Shown here one piece after another: positions 25,866-35,167 of a stretch of 64,000 bases of DNA. The DNA comes from Dysosmobacter acutus. GTDB taxonomy: Bacteria; Bacillota; Clostridia; Oscillospirales; Oscillospiraceae. The stretch lies in the NCBI RefSeq assembly GCF_018919205.1, contig NZ_JAHLQN010000001.1:2542001-2606000 (forward strand). The letters run 5' to 3'. Numbering within the stretch: the first letter of the stretch is position 1; each line of letters starts with the position of its first letter. The notes beneath the pieces were generated by a model that was given only the letters and a program-made list of their open reading frames with translations, had not been told where the DNA came from and did no database searches. Both the position numbers and the translations under genes were made by a program.

Positions 25866-28067
25866 TCACATTTCACCACCTAAATCTGCATAGAACACGA
25901 TAATGCAACCATTCGCCCCGGCCTTTCCATCTGTTCCGTGTCCTGGCTCGCAACTAACGTCCCATCCGGATGTTGTCACAGGAATGTATACCTCTGTTTG
26001 CCCACCGGTAATCGTGCCTCCGCAAGTGTAGTCTTTCGTGATGGTAGTCACCCACTTCCGTTCTCCTTTGCAGCCTCCCTTTCCTGCAATTCCACCATCT
26101 CCTGTCCCAGTCGCCGGGAATTCCGTTCCGCTTCTTCCGTATACATTGCCATTGTTAATGTCCATATATCCATAGTCATAGATATTACCGCTTGCGCTTG
26201 TGTATATGCCGAATATAGACGCAGAGCCGACCGCTCCAATGGCGCCGCCAGCACCAGCAGAATATGTAAAGCTCTGTCCATTATTGATGGAAATTTGCGC
26301 CGAAAACACCTTTCCGCCGTTTCCGTTTGTTCCATCAACTCCTGCGGTATCCCACGTTCCATCTGTTCCGCTTGTACCGCCGTCGCCACCGCCAACAACA
26401 ATAATGCCAAGAGAAGTAATGCCGCTCGGCGCAGTCCATGTCCCGGAGCCAGTCAATACAATTGACTTGTTATACATAAAGAACCCGCTCGGCTGTATCA
26501 ACGTGGCTTGCAGCCCACTCATAACTCCATCGTTAAATGCAAACTGTTGTGCAATGCGTCTGGCAGACGTAGCCTGCGATTTATCAAGCTGTACGGAGTC
26601 GACGTCTCCCAGTTCATTTGCCGGGTCGCCACGCTCAGAGATTATAATCTGATTGCCACCATAGGATTTCAATATCTGTTTTGCCGCAGTTAGAGCCGTT
26701 TCCGTTGTATGAATGAACGGATTGTCAATGCTAATGGTTTTACTCGATGCTGTGCTGTTTCCGCCGATATTGTAAATACTTGTGGTGCCATCGACAGCGT
26801 AAATTTTAAACCGAACATAGGCACAATCATCATTTGCTTTCATGGTCGGGTATTTATCCATGTTGTCGAGCGTTATACTGTTTCCCGCGTCCCACATCGG
26901 CTCGATGCATAGATAGCCCGTTTCAGCGTCTGCACGCGGAAATACACCGCAAGCCATGCAGACATAACGCAGAACATCACCACACGTTTTCCCGCTCAAA
27001 TTGTCAGCAGATACTACCGTGCAGGGCGTGCTTGCATAATCAGAATCAACACTGTACAAGCTTTCAAAGTTTATTCCCAACTGTGCCACAAGTGAAGCGG
27101 CCCAGCCTGTCAGCGTGGTTGGCAGCACATCAGGAACGATATACGCACGGTCAGACAGCAATCCGATGATGTCCACCAAATCCCACTGCATTGTTAGCCC
27201 GTTATCGCCAGTTTTCCAACCGCCTGAATACTGGTAATACACGCCAACTTGTTTATACTCAATCGAATTATCAGCCAGTTTACATCCTATTTCTATGGGA
27301 ATCCCCTGCCGCTCCTCGATGGACTGAAATAAACCACTTTTAGAGCGTGGTTCAAAACGCCTGTCGAGGTTATCCATCTTAAGTGTTGCCGTGCCATACG
27401 GGAGCGCACAGCAGCTTGTATTGACTTGCTGGTTGATAGACAGCTCCGCAATAATGTGGCTGTCCCAGATTTCATAAATGCCAGGTACAATCTCGGCCAC
27501 CCTCATCCGTCTGCCCGCCCTGCTCCACTTTGTAACCGTCACTCTGATAGCGTCAGGAGCATTCACCGTGAAGCCAGCCAGGGACACGCTCGTTTCAATG
27601 TTGCCTGTGTATGTTTTTGCATAAACCGCCGTTCCACCAACTTTAACCTCAACCGTGAAATCCTCTGCAGTCCCGTCATTGGTGTCGTCAGAAAAATACA
27701 CAGAGCAAGCTTGTAGTACAGACACATTGCTGAACGTCATTTCGACATATTGTGCAGTCGGAAAATATCCATCAGGGCCGGACAACGTTGAACTTTGATA
27801 CCCGCATTCTCCTGCGTCGGAAACCTCATCAGGATAGATGGCATAGCCTCCGTCTAACTGCCAGCGGTTGGTTTCAAGGCTTGCGTACTTCTTGATTGCG
27901 AACACCTTGTTATGCAGTTCGTCGGGCTTTGAATATTCTCCACTTGACTGTGCCGTTGCTGTTCCATATGCAATGTCAGGATCAGTCAAATCAATGACGG
28001 CCTTTATGAACATCTGCCGCACGTCACCAGTTACGGCAGCCTTGAAGCCATCTGTCACGTTAATCAT
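25866..28067 (-). CDS. Large phage tail protein with glycine-rich C-terminal domain
   Basis: 733 residues. Residues 1-560 resemble tail-hub/tail-associated proteins downstream of the distal tail gene. From about 565 begins a Gly-rich domain (SLGIIVVGGGDGGTSGTDG, AGAGGAIGAVGS, GTGDGGIAGKGG) like phage adhesin Gly-rich loops, closing with GCIIVFYAD. The domain probably exposes variable host-contact loops. Length and position fit the tail tip. No lytic motif seen. Confidence 0.75.
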   Translation of the reverse strand: MINVTDGFKAAVTGDVRQMFIKAVIDLTDPDIAYGTATAQSSGEYSKPDELHNKVFAIKKYASLETNRWQLDGGYAIYPDEVSDAGECGYQSSTLSGPDGYFPTAQYVEMTFSNVSVLQACSVYFSDDTNDGTAEDFTVEVKVGGTAVYAKTYTGNIETSVSLAGFTVNAPDAIRVTVTKWSRAGRRMRVAEIVPGIYEIWDSHIIAELSINQQVNTSCCALPYGTATLKMDNLDRRFEPRSKSGLFQSIEERQGIPIEIGCKLADNSIEYKQVGVYYQYSGGWKTGDNGLTMQWDLVDIIGLLSDRAYIVPDVLPTTLTGWAASLVAQLGINFESLYSVDSDYASTPCTVVSADNLSGKTCGDVLRYVCMACGVFPRADAETGYLCIEPMWDAGNSITLDNMDKYPTMKANDDCAYVRFKIYAVDGTTSIYNIGGNSTASSKTISIDNPFIHTTETALTAAKQILKSYGGNQIIISERGDPANELGDVDSVQLDKSQATSARRIAQQFAFNDGVMSGLQATLIQPSGFFMYNKSIVLTGSGTWTAPSGITSLGIIVVGGGDGGTSGTDGTWDTAGVDGTNGNGGKVFSAQISINNGQSFTYSAGAGGAIGAVGSASIFGIYTSASGNIYDYGYMDINNGNVYGRSGTEFPATGTGDGGIAGKGGCKGERKWVTTITKDYTCGGTITGGQTEVYIPVTTSGWDVSCEPGHGTDGKAGANGCIIVFYADLGGEM

Positions 28068-28434
28068 GCGGCGCCACCTCTCTCAAGGTAAACGCTGTGT
28101 TATGCCATACTGCTTTCCCGCTAACATCAAATGCAAATGTCGGTGTCGGGAATGCTGTGCAGATGAATTGGCTGCTCATCATCACGTCGGAATCGTCCGG
28201 CAAATACACTACTGGAAACGCCTGTTTAGAACGCAGAACAGCAAGAAGAGCAGTATATATCTCGTCCGGCATCTTGTCATAGCTGTATTCAATGATTTGC
28301 ACCGTTCCTCGCACTTCTGTTACTATTCGACCGGAAATCATCTCTATTTGTTTGCCGAGCTGTGATGGATAGCATTTGTAGTTGTCGTGGCTGGTCTGCG
28401 GAAGACGAACCCCTCCGCATATCAGTTGTGTCAT
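28060..28434 (-). CDS. Distal-tail-region protein
   Basis: 124 residues, overlapping the next gene by 8 bp. Beta-rich, no membrane segment. Lies directly after the tape measure gene, where distal tail (Dit-like) or tail-tip proteins are found. It is shorter than canonical Dit proteins, so the exact role is open. Confidence 0.65.
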   Translation of the reverse strand: MTQLICGGVRLPQTSHDNYKCYPSQLGKQIEMISGRIVTEVRGTVQIIEYSYDKMPDEIYTALLAVLRSKQAFPVVYLPDDSDVMMSSQFICTAFPTPTFAFDVSGKAVWHNTAFTLREVAPHD

Positions 28435-28446
28435 ACTCCCACCCCT

Positions 28447-30447
28447 TTAAAACTCTGCTATTACTTCGGGATTGGCCCTGCTGACGCTGCGGAAATCGTC
28501 CAAGGTCGCAGTTGCGAAACGCTTCCCGTCAATTATTATGTTGAACTGTGCGTCGCCGCTTGCATATTTGGAATTGGAAGTAACCGCATTGACCGCCGCG
28601 CTTGTTACGCTTCGCAGATCAGAGACAGTCACGCCGCCGCTTTGTCTGCTGCCGATCGATACGGAATTTCGCAGGCTGTCAGCCAGCGCGGCAGGAACAA
28701 CCATCTCGCCCCTATGTAGTTGTGCTATGTATCCATCAAATGGGACATAATCAAGGCCGCTTGCATGTGATCCGTTTACTCTGGTTTCTGCGCTCACGCT
28801 GACTTTTCTGTTGCCAAACAACCCGTCCCACAAATTAGAAAACCAGCTTTTCAGTCCTTCCCATGCTTCGGAAATTCCATCCTTAATGCCGTTAATAATA
28901 TTTGTGCCTATTTCTTTGAACTTATCAAAAGCGTTTGTGATCGAATCAATGACGTTGAAAAATGCCTCTTTAATTTTGTTCCAGATTTCAATAACAGCGT
29001 TCCTAAAATCTTCGTTTGTGTTCCAAAGGACGATAACGGCAGAAACAAGAGCTGCAACGGCAGTAACTACAATTCCAATAACATTTTTATTCATTGCAAT
29101 GTTCAATGCTTCCTGCGCAGTCTTGGCTCCTTGCATCGCCGTAGTAAAACCCTTAATAGCTCCAACAAGCCCTGTAACCATAGAAGCTACATTCCAGGCA
29201 ATAAATCCAGTCCCGATCCCAGCAAGTATCGCAATTATAGTGTCCCCATTGTCCAAAACCAGGCTAACAAAATTTCCAATGCTTGCTCCAAAGGCGTCCC
29301 AATCGACGGTTTCAACCCATGACTGAAATCCTGCCGTTATATTTTGCACAATCGGTATGAGATTCTCAAGCAATGGTGCTCCAACCTGCGATTGAAACTG
29401 CCTCCAAGTTTCGTTGAGGTTTCCCATAACATTTTCCCAGCCGTCCGATTCTCGTGCAGCTTGTCCCATTGCACCTGATAACGCTTGAGAGTCGGTAACC
29501 ATTTTTAGCAATGTCTGCTGTTTCTGAATCTCAGAAAGTTCGTTGTATTTCTGCCCGAACAGCTCCATCGCCTTTGCATTGCGCGTTGTCTCTGTGCAAG
29601 ATACGCCAAGCGCGGCATCATTGGCAAAGTTTCCTTTTAAGAAACTCATAAGGGTATCACTTGCATCTTCAAGACTTCTGTCATAGTAAGCGGCACTATC
29701 GGCAGCGGTTTGCAAAGCCTCCTCTGTTAGTTCCATTGCCTCCTGTGTGCTGGCTCCGCTTGAGCGCGCAAATGAATAAATAGACGATGCCGAACCTTTC
29801 AGGCGGGTATCAAGTATTCCGTTTTTCTCGGCAATACGTGAAACCGCATCTTCCGCACTGCCAGCCATATCTCCAAACGCCTGTTCAAACTGACTGTTTT
29901 CCGCCTTTACAGTTGCGGCAGATTCGATAAAGTCCTTTGCCATACCCTTAATGGCGCTTGACAACTGTCTTATTCCGTTCATGATAATGTCGCTAAGGAC
30001 ATTAGCTTTTAAAACGTCACCAAAAGATAAAGCGTTATCTCCGGCGGTTTTCAAACTGTCTCCAGCGTCGTCCGTCTCCTTGCCAAAATCGGACATTTCC
30101 TTTTTGTTGCTTTCAAGTTCGCGCTCCATCTTGTTCAAGTCAGACTTTGCATTATTAAGCTTGATCTGCCAGTCGTTTGTCTGTTTGCTGTTTTTGCCAT
30201 AGGTTTCGGCAGAGTTTTTGAGTGCGGCTTCGAGCAAAGAAACCTTGTTTTTTTGTTCTTCAATCTGCTTGTTTAATACTTTGTTTTGCGCTGTCAGGCT
30301 CTCAACTGACTTGTCATTTTTAGCAAATTGAGATTGCGCAAGCTTCATCTCAGACCCGAGCACCTTAAATTGCGAATTGATATCGGCCAGCGCCCTTTTA
30401 AACTCCGTATTGCCCTCTGCGCCAAATTTGATTCCTACATCAGCCAT
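28447..30447 (-). CDS. Tail tape measure protein
   Basis: 666 residues. N-terminal coiled coil of about 140 residues (FKRALADINSQFKVLGSEMKL..), a central phage tail tape measure core (about 180-380), hydrophobic segments near 400-470 and a C-terminal region rich in short hydrophobic helices. Length would correspond to a tail of about 100 nm at the usual 0.15 nm per residue. Sits directly after the chaperone pair, as in most siphoviruses. Confidence 0.88.
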   Translation of the reverse strand: MADVGIKFGAEGNTEFKRALADINSQFKVLGSEMKLAQSQFAKNDKSVESLTAQNKVLNKQIEEQKNKVSLLEAALKNSAETYGKNSKQTNDWQIKLNNAKSDLNKMERELESNKKEMSDFGKETDDAGDSLKTAGDNALSFGDVLKANVLSDIIMNGIRQLSSAIKGMAKDFIESAATVKAENSQFEQAFGDMAGSAEDAVSRIAEKNGILDTRLKGSASSIYSFARSSGASTQEAMELTEEALQTAADSAAYYDRSLEDASDTLMSFLKGNFANDAALGVSCTETTRNAKAMELFGQKYNELSEIQKQQTLLKMVTDSQALSGAMGQAARESDGWENVMGNLNETWRQFQSQVGAPLLENLIPIVQNITAGFQSWVETVDWDAFGASIGNFVSLVLDNGDTIIAILAGIGTGFIAWNVASMVTGLVGAIKGFTTAMQGAKTAQEALNIAMNKNVIGIVVTAVAALVSAVIVLWNTNEDFRNAVIEIWNKIKEAFFNVIDSITNAFDKFKEIGTNIINGIKDGISEAWEGLKSWFSNLWDGLFGNRKVSVSAETRVNGSHASGLDYVPFDGYIAQLHRGEMVVPAALADSLRNSVSIGSRQSGGVTVSDLRSVTSAAVNAVTSNSKYASGDAQFNIIIDGKRFATATLDDFRSVSRANPEVIAEF

Positions 30448-30464
30448 CTATAACTTCATCCCCT

Positions 30465-31033
30465 TCATATCCCATCAGGGATAATTTCATCGATAAAGTG
30501 TTCTCTGCGCGGCTTTGCACCGCAAAATTCCTGACAATAGCATTCGTTCAAATCACAAAGCCAACCATACGGCATCAACCATGTTTCCCGCTCCGTTCTG
30601 CGCAAATGAACCGTTCCCGCATAAATTAAGCGAGTAAATAACTCATTGTCACTTACTCGCCCACTGCGTTTTTTGTGTCATCCTCGCTGATAACGTTTCG
30701 CTTCATGCCCTTTGTGATAGCAAGCATAATATTGTCCTTGAGGTCTGCAATATCTGCCGGACTGGTCATATATTCAAGTTTTTCAGTGGACAGCAAAGAC
30801 TTTGCTTCGCTTGGATTCCACAGATTCCAAATCGTGATGCTCTGGTTAGCAAGCAAAGCAATCAGCCAGCATATTTCCTCAAGTGCGTCCTTAATATTGT
30901 CGGACTGCATCATGTTTTCGCCCATCTTATCAAGACCGCCGTATTTTTGGGCAATCTCCATGGTAGCGCGAGTAGTGAGGAGCAGCTTGTACTCCTCACC
31001 GCCAATTGTTACGGCTACACTTCTATCGTCCAT
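30465..31033 (-). CDS. Tail assembly chaperone, gpG-gpGT-type -1 frameshift product
   Basis: The zero-frame protein (30653-31033, 126 residues, MDDRSVAVTIGGEEYKLLL...) ends just after the slippery heptamer A-AAA-AAC at 30674-30668. A -1 shift there opens a frame of 67 residues (RSGRVSDNELFTRLIY...PDGI) that runs to 30465, giving a 189-residue fusion. The order (tail tube, G, GT, tape measure) is that of lambda-like tails, where both products chaperone tape-measure assembly. The downstream frame has no good independent start. Both products are expected. Confidence 0.85.
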
Positions 31034-31048
31034 CCTCGCGCCCTCCGA

Positions 31049-31630
31049 TTAAGCGGTGAAGTCAGGCTCGTAAACGGAAGTAAACCAGCCGGAAATTGTA
31101 CTGGTCTGGACACCTGTATCATCAGCATCAACCTGTGCTTTCCATGCATGACTGCCGTCATCTCCAGCTTTTTCGCGCCGCATGAAAGTCCCCTCAATGC
31201 TCTTTTCAGCAAACTTGATGGAATCTCCCTTGGTTTCCAAACTGTCAGACGGAATTCCAAATTTCCCACGATACAGCCAATAGTAACGATAATTCCCATT
31301 GGACTTCTTTGCGCGGAAACCGATTGCGACATAGGGGGCGCTGTCCTCTGCATTGTGTACGAGAACCTTGTTCTGGTCGATGGTTGCGCCAGTCAGCGCA
31401 GACGCAGCCGCAGCAGACAGATCATCAACACCGAGTGTCAGCTTTGCGGACTTGAACTCCTTTACAGCCTCACACAGGGCGTCATCGGCGTACAGAGTAC
31501 CCTCGGAGAACTCAACAGACAGGTCGGCTTTTGTCGCTTTCGCCAGCTTAACGGGTGTCGCATAGGTTTCTCCGCTTTCGCCGTCGGTAATGATGGAATA
31601 ATAGATACTGTCCAATCCAATAGTTGCCAT
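31049..31630 (-). CDS. Major tail protein
   Basis: 193 residues, beta-rich, with IGLDSIYYSIITDGE at the start and the common ATPVKLAKATKADLSVE segment of phi13-type major tail tube proteins. Precedes the chaperone genes. Its C-terminal Gly-Trp-Phe-rich part fits tube packing. Confidence 0.82.
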   Translation of the reverse strand: MATIGLDSIYYSIITDGESGETYATPVKLAKATKADLSVEFSEGTLYADDALCEAVKEFKSAKLTLGVDDLSAAAASALTGATIDQNKVLVHNAEDSAPYVAIGFRAKKSNGNYRYYWLYRGKFGIPSDSLETKGDSIKFAEKSIEGTFMRREKAGDDGSHAWKAQVDADDTGVQTSTISGWFTSVYEPDFTA

Positions 31631-31637
31631 TTATGTA

Positions 31638-32084
31638 TCATCCTTTCATTTTCAAATATTTCTTTGCTTCTTCATCAAACACGCGCTTAATTTCAGCCTT
31701 TGCAGCGGCTTTTGTGCTGTCTGCAGCCGGTTTCATAAACGGGCGTGCTGGCTGGTTGTGCTTTCTACTGCCATATTCCAGGATGTTTGCAACCATAGCG
31801 TTTGACTTTCCATCTCTCCGGGGTTCTGCAAATCCAACTCGCACATTCCAGCCATCTCTATCAGGCTTGACAGGAGTCACGCCAAGCGCACGTACAAGCT
31901 CTCCTGTGCTCTGGCTCGGCTCCTTTGTCCCACTGCCAATAGCAAAACTCAAATTCGTTTTTGCCTGTTTACAGGCCACTTTTGCGCCAGCGGTCAACGC
32001 AGCATCCATAATTTCTCCGGTGTGCTTATCAAACTCGCTAAGCTGATTAATTAGTTCTTCCGGGAGTTTTATAGTGATGCTCAT
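31638..32084 (-). CDS. HK97 gp10-type head-tail component
   Basis: 148 residues. Pattern of the HK97 gp10/minor capsid family: N-terminal helix, KTNLS, GELVRAL, VRVGF, NAMVANILEYGSRKHNQPARPFMKPA. Part of the connector set between head and tail. Confidence 0.82.
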   Translation of the reverse strand: MSITIKLPEELINQLSEFDKHTGEIMDAALTAGAKVACKQAKTNLSFAIGSGTKEPSQSTGELVRALGVTPVKPDRDGWNVRVGFAEPRRDGKSNAMVANILEYGSRKHNQPARPFMKPAADSTKAAAKAEIKRVFDEEAKKYLKMKG

Positions 32085-32410
32085 ACCATAACCTCATGCC
32101 AACCGGATTCCAGAACGTAGTGCTGCCCTTTCTTGTCCGTTACATCGACAATCTGCGGGTAATCAAATCCAGCCGAAAAAAGTGCGTCAGAAAGAAGTTT
32201 TAGCTTTGCGAGCGGACTATCGTTTAGTGGCAAACAATAGTGCAGCTGCACGGAATACCCAATAACGCCCGGTGCATTGTCCCCAAAATCGGTCGGATAC
32301 ATTGTATAGTTGAACGTACAATACTCTTTCTCCGTTCCTGCGTACAGGTGCGGAACACATATTGGAACAATCGGCACAACAGCGGCTTTGATTGTAGAGT
32401 TGATGCTCAC
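32081..32410 (-). CDS. Phage tail-completion/minor tail protein
   Basis: 109 residues, overlapping both neighbours by 4 bp. Alpha/beta fold with TYPTDFGDNAPGVIGYSVQLHY, consistent in place and size with a tail terminator protein. Family assignment is mainly positional. Confidence 0.65.
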   Translation of the reverse strand: MSINSTIKAAVVPIVPICVPHLYAGTEKEYCTFNYTMYPTDFGDNAPGVIGYSVQLHYCLPLNDSPLAKLKLLSDALFSAGFDYPQIVDVTDKKGQHYVLESGWHEVMV

Positions 32411-32709
32411 CGCGTCACCTCCGAACAGTTCAGCTGCAGGATATCCCGATCAATCGGATAGGCCCGCTCCACCTTGTAGCGCTTTCCGTTATGCTCTATA
32501 AACGTCTGTCCGCCATAATCACACGCCCACAGTTCAAAGGCCGCAGAGAGCTGTATACCGGCCTTATATGCCTCATAGAACTCCGCGCGGGTTATCCCCT
32601 TTCCTGAGTCGCACTTTACTTCCACGGCTGTTTCAGTGACCGTGGAATACCCGTCCGCATCCTCTGCCTTTTTCTGCGTGATAAGCCTGATGGTATCCGT
32701 CAGCGTCAT
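32407..32709 (-). CDS. Head-closure/head-tail joining protein
   Basis: 100 residues from the ATG at 32709. Beta-barrel-like pattern with KYRVER/ERAYPIDRD typical of phage head-tail joining proteins. Overlaps its neighbours by 4 bp each. Confidence 0.65.
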   Translation of the reverse strand: MTLTDTIRLITQKKAEDADGYSTVTETAVEVKCDSGKGITRAEFYEAYKAGIQLSAAFELWACDYGGQTFIEHNGKRYKVERAYPIDRDILQLNCSEVTR

Positions 32710-32987
32710 GCCATGACCTCCGTGTATTCGCACGCAAGCATCAGGTTCCGCTTTGCGCTCTTGTACATTTCCTGAAAAATCCTGCGCTTGTCCACGTCAC
32801 TGCCACGGTTGGCCTGACAGTACGCCGTAACAGCCACAACGATCAGCGGATCCTCCGCCTCGTAACAGGTCACGCCGGACAGCCTCAAATCGCCCTCTGC
32901 CGCCGCAATCAGGGCGGTCAGCTCATTGTCATAGGCGGCGGAACTGATGCCCAGCGCCATTTTTACGCTTGCCAGTGGCACTGCCAT
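32706..32987 (-). CDS. Head-tail connector protein (gp6-like)
   Basis: 93 residues from the ATG at 32987 (AGGAGGTGAG SD). Helical pattern of the Phage_connect_1/gp6 DNA-packaging connector family: SVKMALGISSAAYDNELTALIAAAEGDLRLSGV...DPLIVVAVTAYCQAN. Forms the ring below the portal. Confidence 0.78.
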   Translation of the reverse strand: MAVPLASVKMALGISSAAYDNELTALIAAAEGDLRLSGVTCYEAEDPLIVVAVTAYCQANRGSDVDKRRIFQEMYKSAKRNLMLACEYTEVMA

Positions 32988-33042
32988 AGACTCACCTCCT
33001 GTTCTCGCTGGGAGCGGCATATTTCAGCCGCTCCCCGGCGGG

Positions 33043-33201
33043 TTACTTCTTCGCGGTCTGCTTCTTTGTCTCTGCGGCCTTGACGAGATAGCCGCAATCG
33101 ACAAGAGGCCGTGCAACCTTTTCATCGATTTCTCTTGTCTCGTCGAAAGCCATACAAATTTCGCCAACAAAACTGACCGTGGCCCTATATTTCTGCATCA
33201 T
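33043..33201 (-). CDS. Small phage protein after the capsid gene
   Basis: 52 residues (MMQKYRATVSFVGEICMAFDE...), start overlapping the capsid stop (TGATG). Basic C-terminus KKQTAKK. Beta-strand start then helix; likely a minor structural protein such as a head fibre or cement factor, unproven. Between it and the connector gene is a GC-rich hairpin without T-run. Confidence 0.65.
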   Translation of the reverse strand: MMQKYRATVSFVGEICMAFDETREIDEKVARPLVDCGYLVKAAETKKQTAKK

Positions 33202-34358
33202 CAGGAGTTGGCAGACATGACCAGGGTGGCCAGCTTCTGATTGTCAGCAACCTTGGAGTCGAACTCCATCCAGGCGACAACGCCGATAGCGTGCTGCGTG
33301 GCATACTTTTCGGTCAGAACCTGAATGTTCTGTTCCTCGCGGATGTTGACAGCGAGGCCGGAAGCGTCGCCATACAGAACAGCCTTGGCGGCGGAGGCGA
33401 TGGCGGGCATATTGTCGGAGATGTACACGGGCTTGCCAAGGAGGCGATAAGGGAACGTTCCAGTGATATCGTCCTGGAGCAGGTAACGATTGTTACCGTC
33501 TTTCAGCTTGCGGATCGCAGTAAAGGTAGCGGGAGCCATATACCAGGCAGCCGCGCCCTGATATGCGGTGGGAATCTTTGCCTGGAGGTCAATCAGATTG
33601 TCGGCGGTGATTGCAGAGGTGCTGCCTGCATTCATGGTAGTGGTGGTTGCCAGTGCGCCCTGATTATAGCCAGATGCACCGTTCAGCAGCTTGTCCTCAA
33701 GGAACTCGGCAATCTTCTTGCCCATCTCGTTTACGATGAAGTTGGTAACATCAATGTCGGCGTTGTTGACCACGCTCTTGCCGATCAGGGTCAAGGCGCC
33801 AACCAGATAGCCGGTCAGGTCAACGCTGGAAAACGCGCCGGCGTCTGCTGTCAGCTCGGAAAACTCGGCGGCGAAACCAACGGTGATATTGTGGGGAGCG
33901 TCATCACCGGAAACGGTCTTGTCGCCGTAAACGGGAATCTTAAGGGTGCCCTTGCTGTGGTAGATGGTGGAGTTGGCATAAATGGGGCACAGCTCCTTGA
34001 CCTTCTGAATGATCTGGGAGGCAATGGTCTGAGGAATAATAGCGCCGTTATTTCCCATGGTAATGTTCTGGGGGGTGCTGGCCTTATTGACCATGGCGCG
34101 GACATATCCTGCAAATGCCTTGACGTCCTTCTCGCTCTGGGTCAGTTCCTTCTCAGTCCTGACCTCTTCGTGGCTGTTGGCAGCCTGCTCCTGCTCCAGC
34201 TTGAACAGCTTTTCCTCGGTCTCATACTGTTTCTTAAGGTCATCAATCTCGTCCAGAATACCGGCAGCCTTATCTGTTTCGTTTGCATCCGCAAAACTGC
34301 GGGCTTCCTTCTGCTTCTCCTCGATGGCTGCAAGAAATTCTCTCATTTTTTTATTCAT
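33201..34358 (-). CDS. Major capsid protein, HK97 fold
   Basis: 385 residues. N-terminal 110 residues form a charged coiled-coil delta domain (MNKKMREFLAAIEEKQKEARSFAD...), to be removed by the protease. The HK97 core follows: QTIASQIIQKVKELCPIYANSTIY, GFAAEFSELTADAGAFSSVDL, IGKSVVNNADIDVTNFIVNEMGKKIAEFLEDKLLNG and YLLQDDITGTFPYRLLGKPVYISDNMP. Confidence 0.92.
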   Translation of the reverse strand: MNKKMREFLAAIEEKQKEARSFADANETDKAAGILDEIDDLKKQYETEEKLFKLEQEQAANSHEEVRTEKELTQSEKDVKAFAGYVRAMVNKASTPQNITMGNNGAIIPQTIASQIIQKVKELCPIYANSTIYHSKGTLKIPVYGDKTVSGDDAPHNITVGFAAEFSELTADAGAFSSVDLTGYLVGALTLIGKSVVNNADIDVTNFIVNEMGKKIAEFLEDKLLNGASGYNQGALATTTTMNAGSTSAITADNLIDLQAKIPTAYQGAAAWYMAPATFTAIRKLKDGNNRYLLQDDITGTFPYRLLGKPVYISDNMPAIASAAKAVLYGDASGLAVNIREEQNIQVLTEKYATQHAIGVVAWMEFDSKVADNQKLATLVMSANS

Positions 34359-35167
34359 TCGTTAATCTCCTTTTCAAATTTATGGTTTTTGGCAAAAAGA
34401 AAAGCGCCCACGCTGTTGATTTTCAGCGCCAGCACTTCTTTTTCGGTCTTCGCGGGTGTTTCTGTGTCCAGCTTCTCTTCCGCTTCGGGCGGGGTTTCAG
34501 GCTCAATGCCGCCGTAGTTCTTGCGTGTCCCGGCTCTCGGCTGCGCCGGGACCGCCACCAGGGACAGCTCATAAGCGTCTTTCACGCCGTCAAGTGTGAA
34601 ATAGCATGTCCTTTTTCCGTTTTTCGTGTCGTACTCCCTGCCCCGGAAGTGTGGGCAGTATGTCTTTACATTGTCCGTTCCGCAGATGGAGCACCACGCG
34701 TGCTTCGGAACAGTACCTGTGGATACCTCTTTTTTGATGCCGCCCTTGATTTCGGCAATCAAATCCGCGTTGCCGGAGGTTTTGACCATGTAGCACTTCA
34801 CCATCAGTTCTGTGTGAGGCTCCCCCGCCCCCGTTTGCCTACTCTCGTCCGCAATCAGTTCAGTGTCGTAGATTCTCGCCACCTGGTTATCTGCGCTGCG
34901 GCGGTGGTCTTTAACGACAGGCTTTCCGACATACAGGGCTTTCAGGTCTTTCAGGGCGTTCGCATTAAATGGCTCAAAATTGCGGTCATCCAACTCATTG
35001 TCCCCGACAACAGCCTTGAACACAAACACATCCTCCGCCTTGAGCGCCTCCATTGTATGCTTGTTGATTTTCTTCAGCTCGTCATCTGTAACGTCCTGGA
35101 TGGAGACCTCGGCGGATTTAAATACGAAACCGCTGTCCAGTACCTTTTCTTCCTCAATTTTTCCCAT
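34355..35167 (-). CDS. Prohead protease-like protein with C-terminal extension
   Basis: 270 residues from the ATG at 35167 (AGGAGGAACG SD). N-terminal protease region with GKPVVKDHRRSADNQVARIY (active His) and DAYELSLVAVPAQPRAG, with the serine in ELSLVAVP as in S78-type/related HK97 proteases. A CSICG..YCPHF cysteine set suggests a zinc site, which is unusual. A helical C-terminal tail may be the scaffold. Overlaps portal and capsid genes. Confidence 0.75.
   Translation of the reverse strand: MGKIEEEKVLDSGFVFKSAEVSIQDVTDDELKKINKHTMEALKAEDVFVFKAVVGDNELDDRNFEPFNANALKDLKALYVGKPVVKDHRRSADNQVARIYDTELIADESRQTGAGEPHTELMVKCYMVKTSGNADLIAEIKGGIKKEVSTGTVPKHAWCSICGTDNVKTYCPHFRGREYDTKNGKRTCYFTLDGVKDAYELSLVAVPAQPRAGTRKNYGGIEPETPPEAEEKLDTETPAKTEKEVLALKINSVGAFLFAKNHKFEKEINE

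Noticed and set aside
30465..30668. Separate small gene after the tail chaperone
   Set aside because: No SD or standard start near its beginning; explained by the -1 frameshift.
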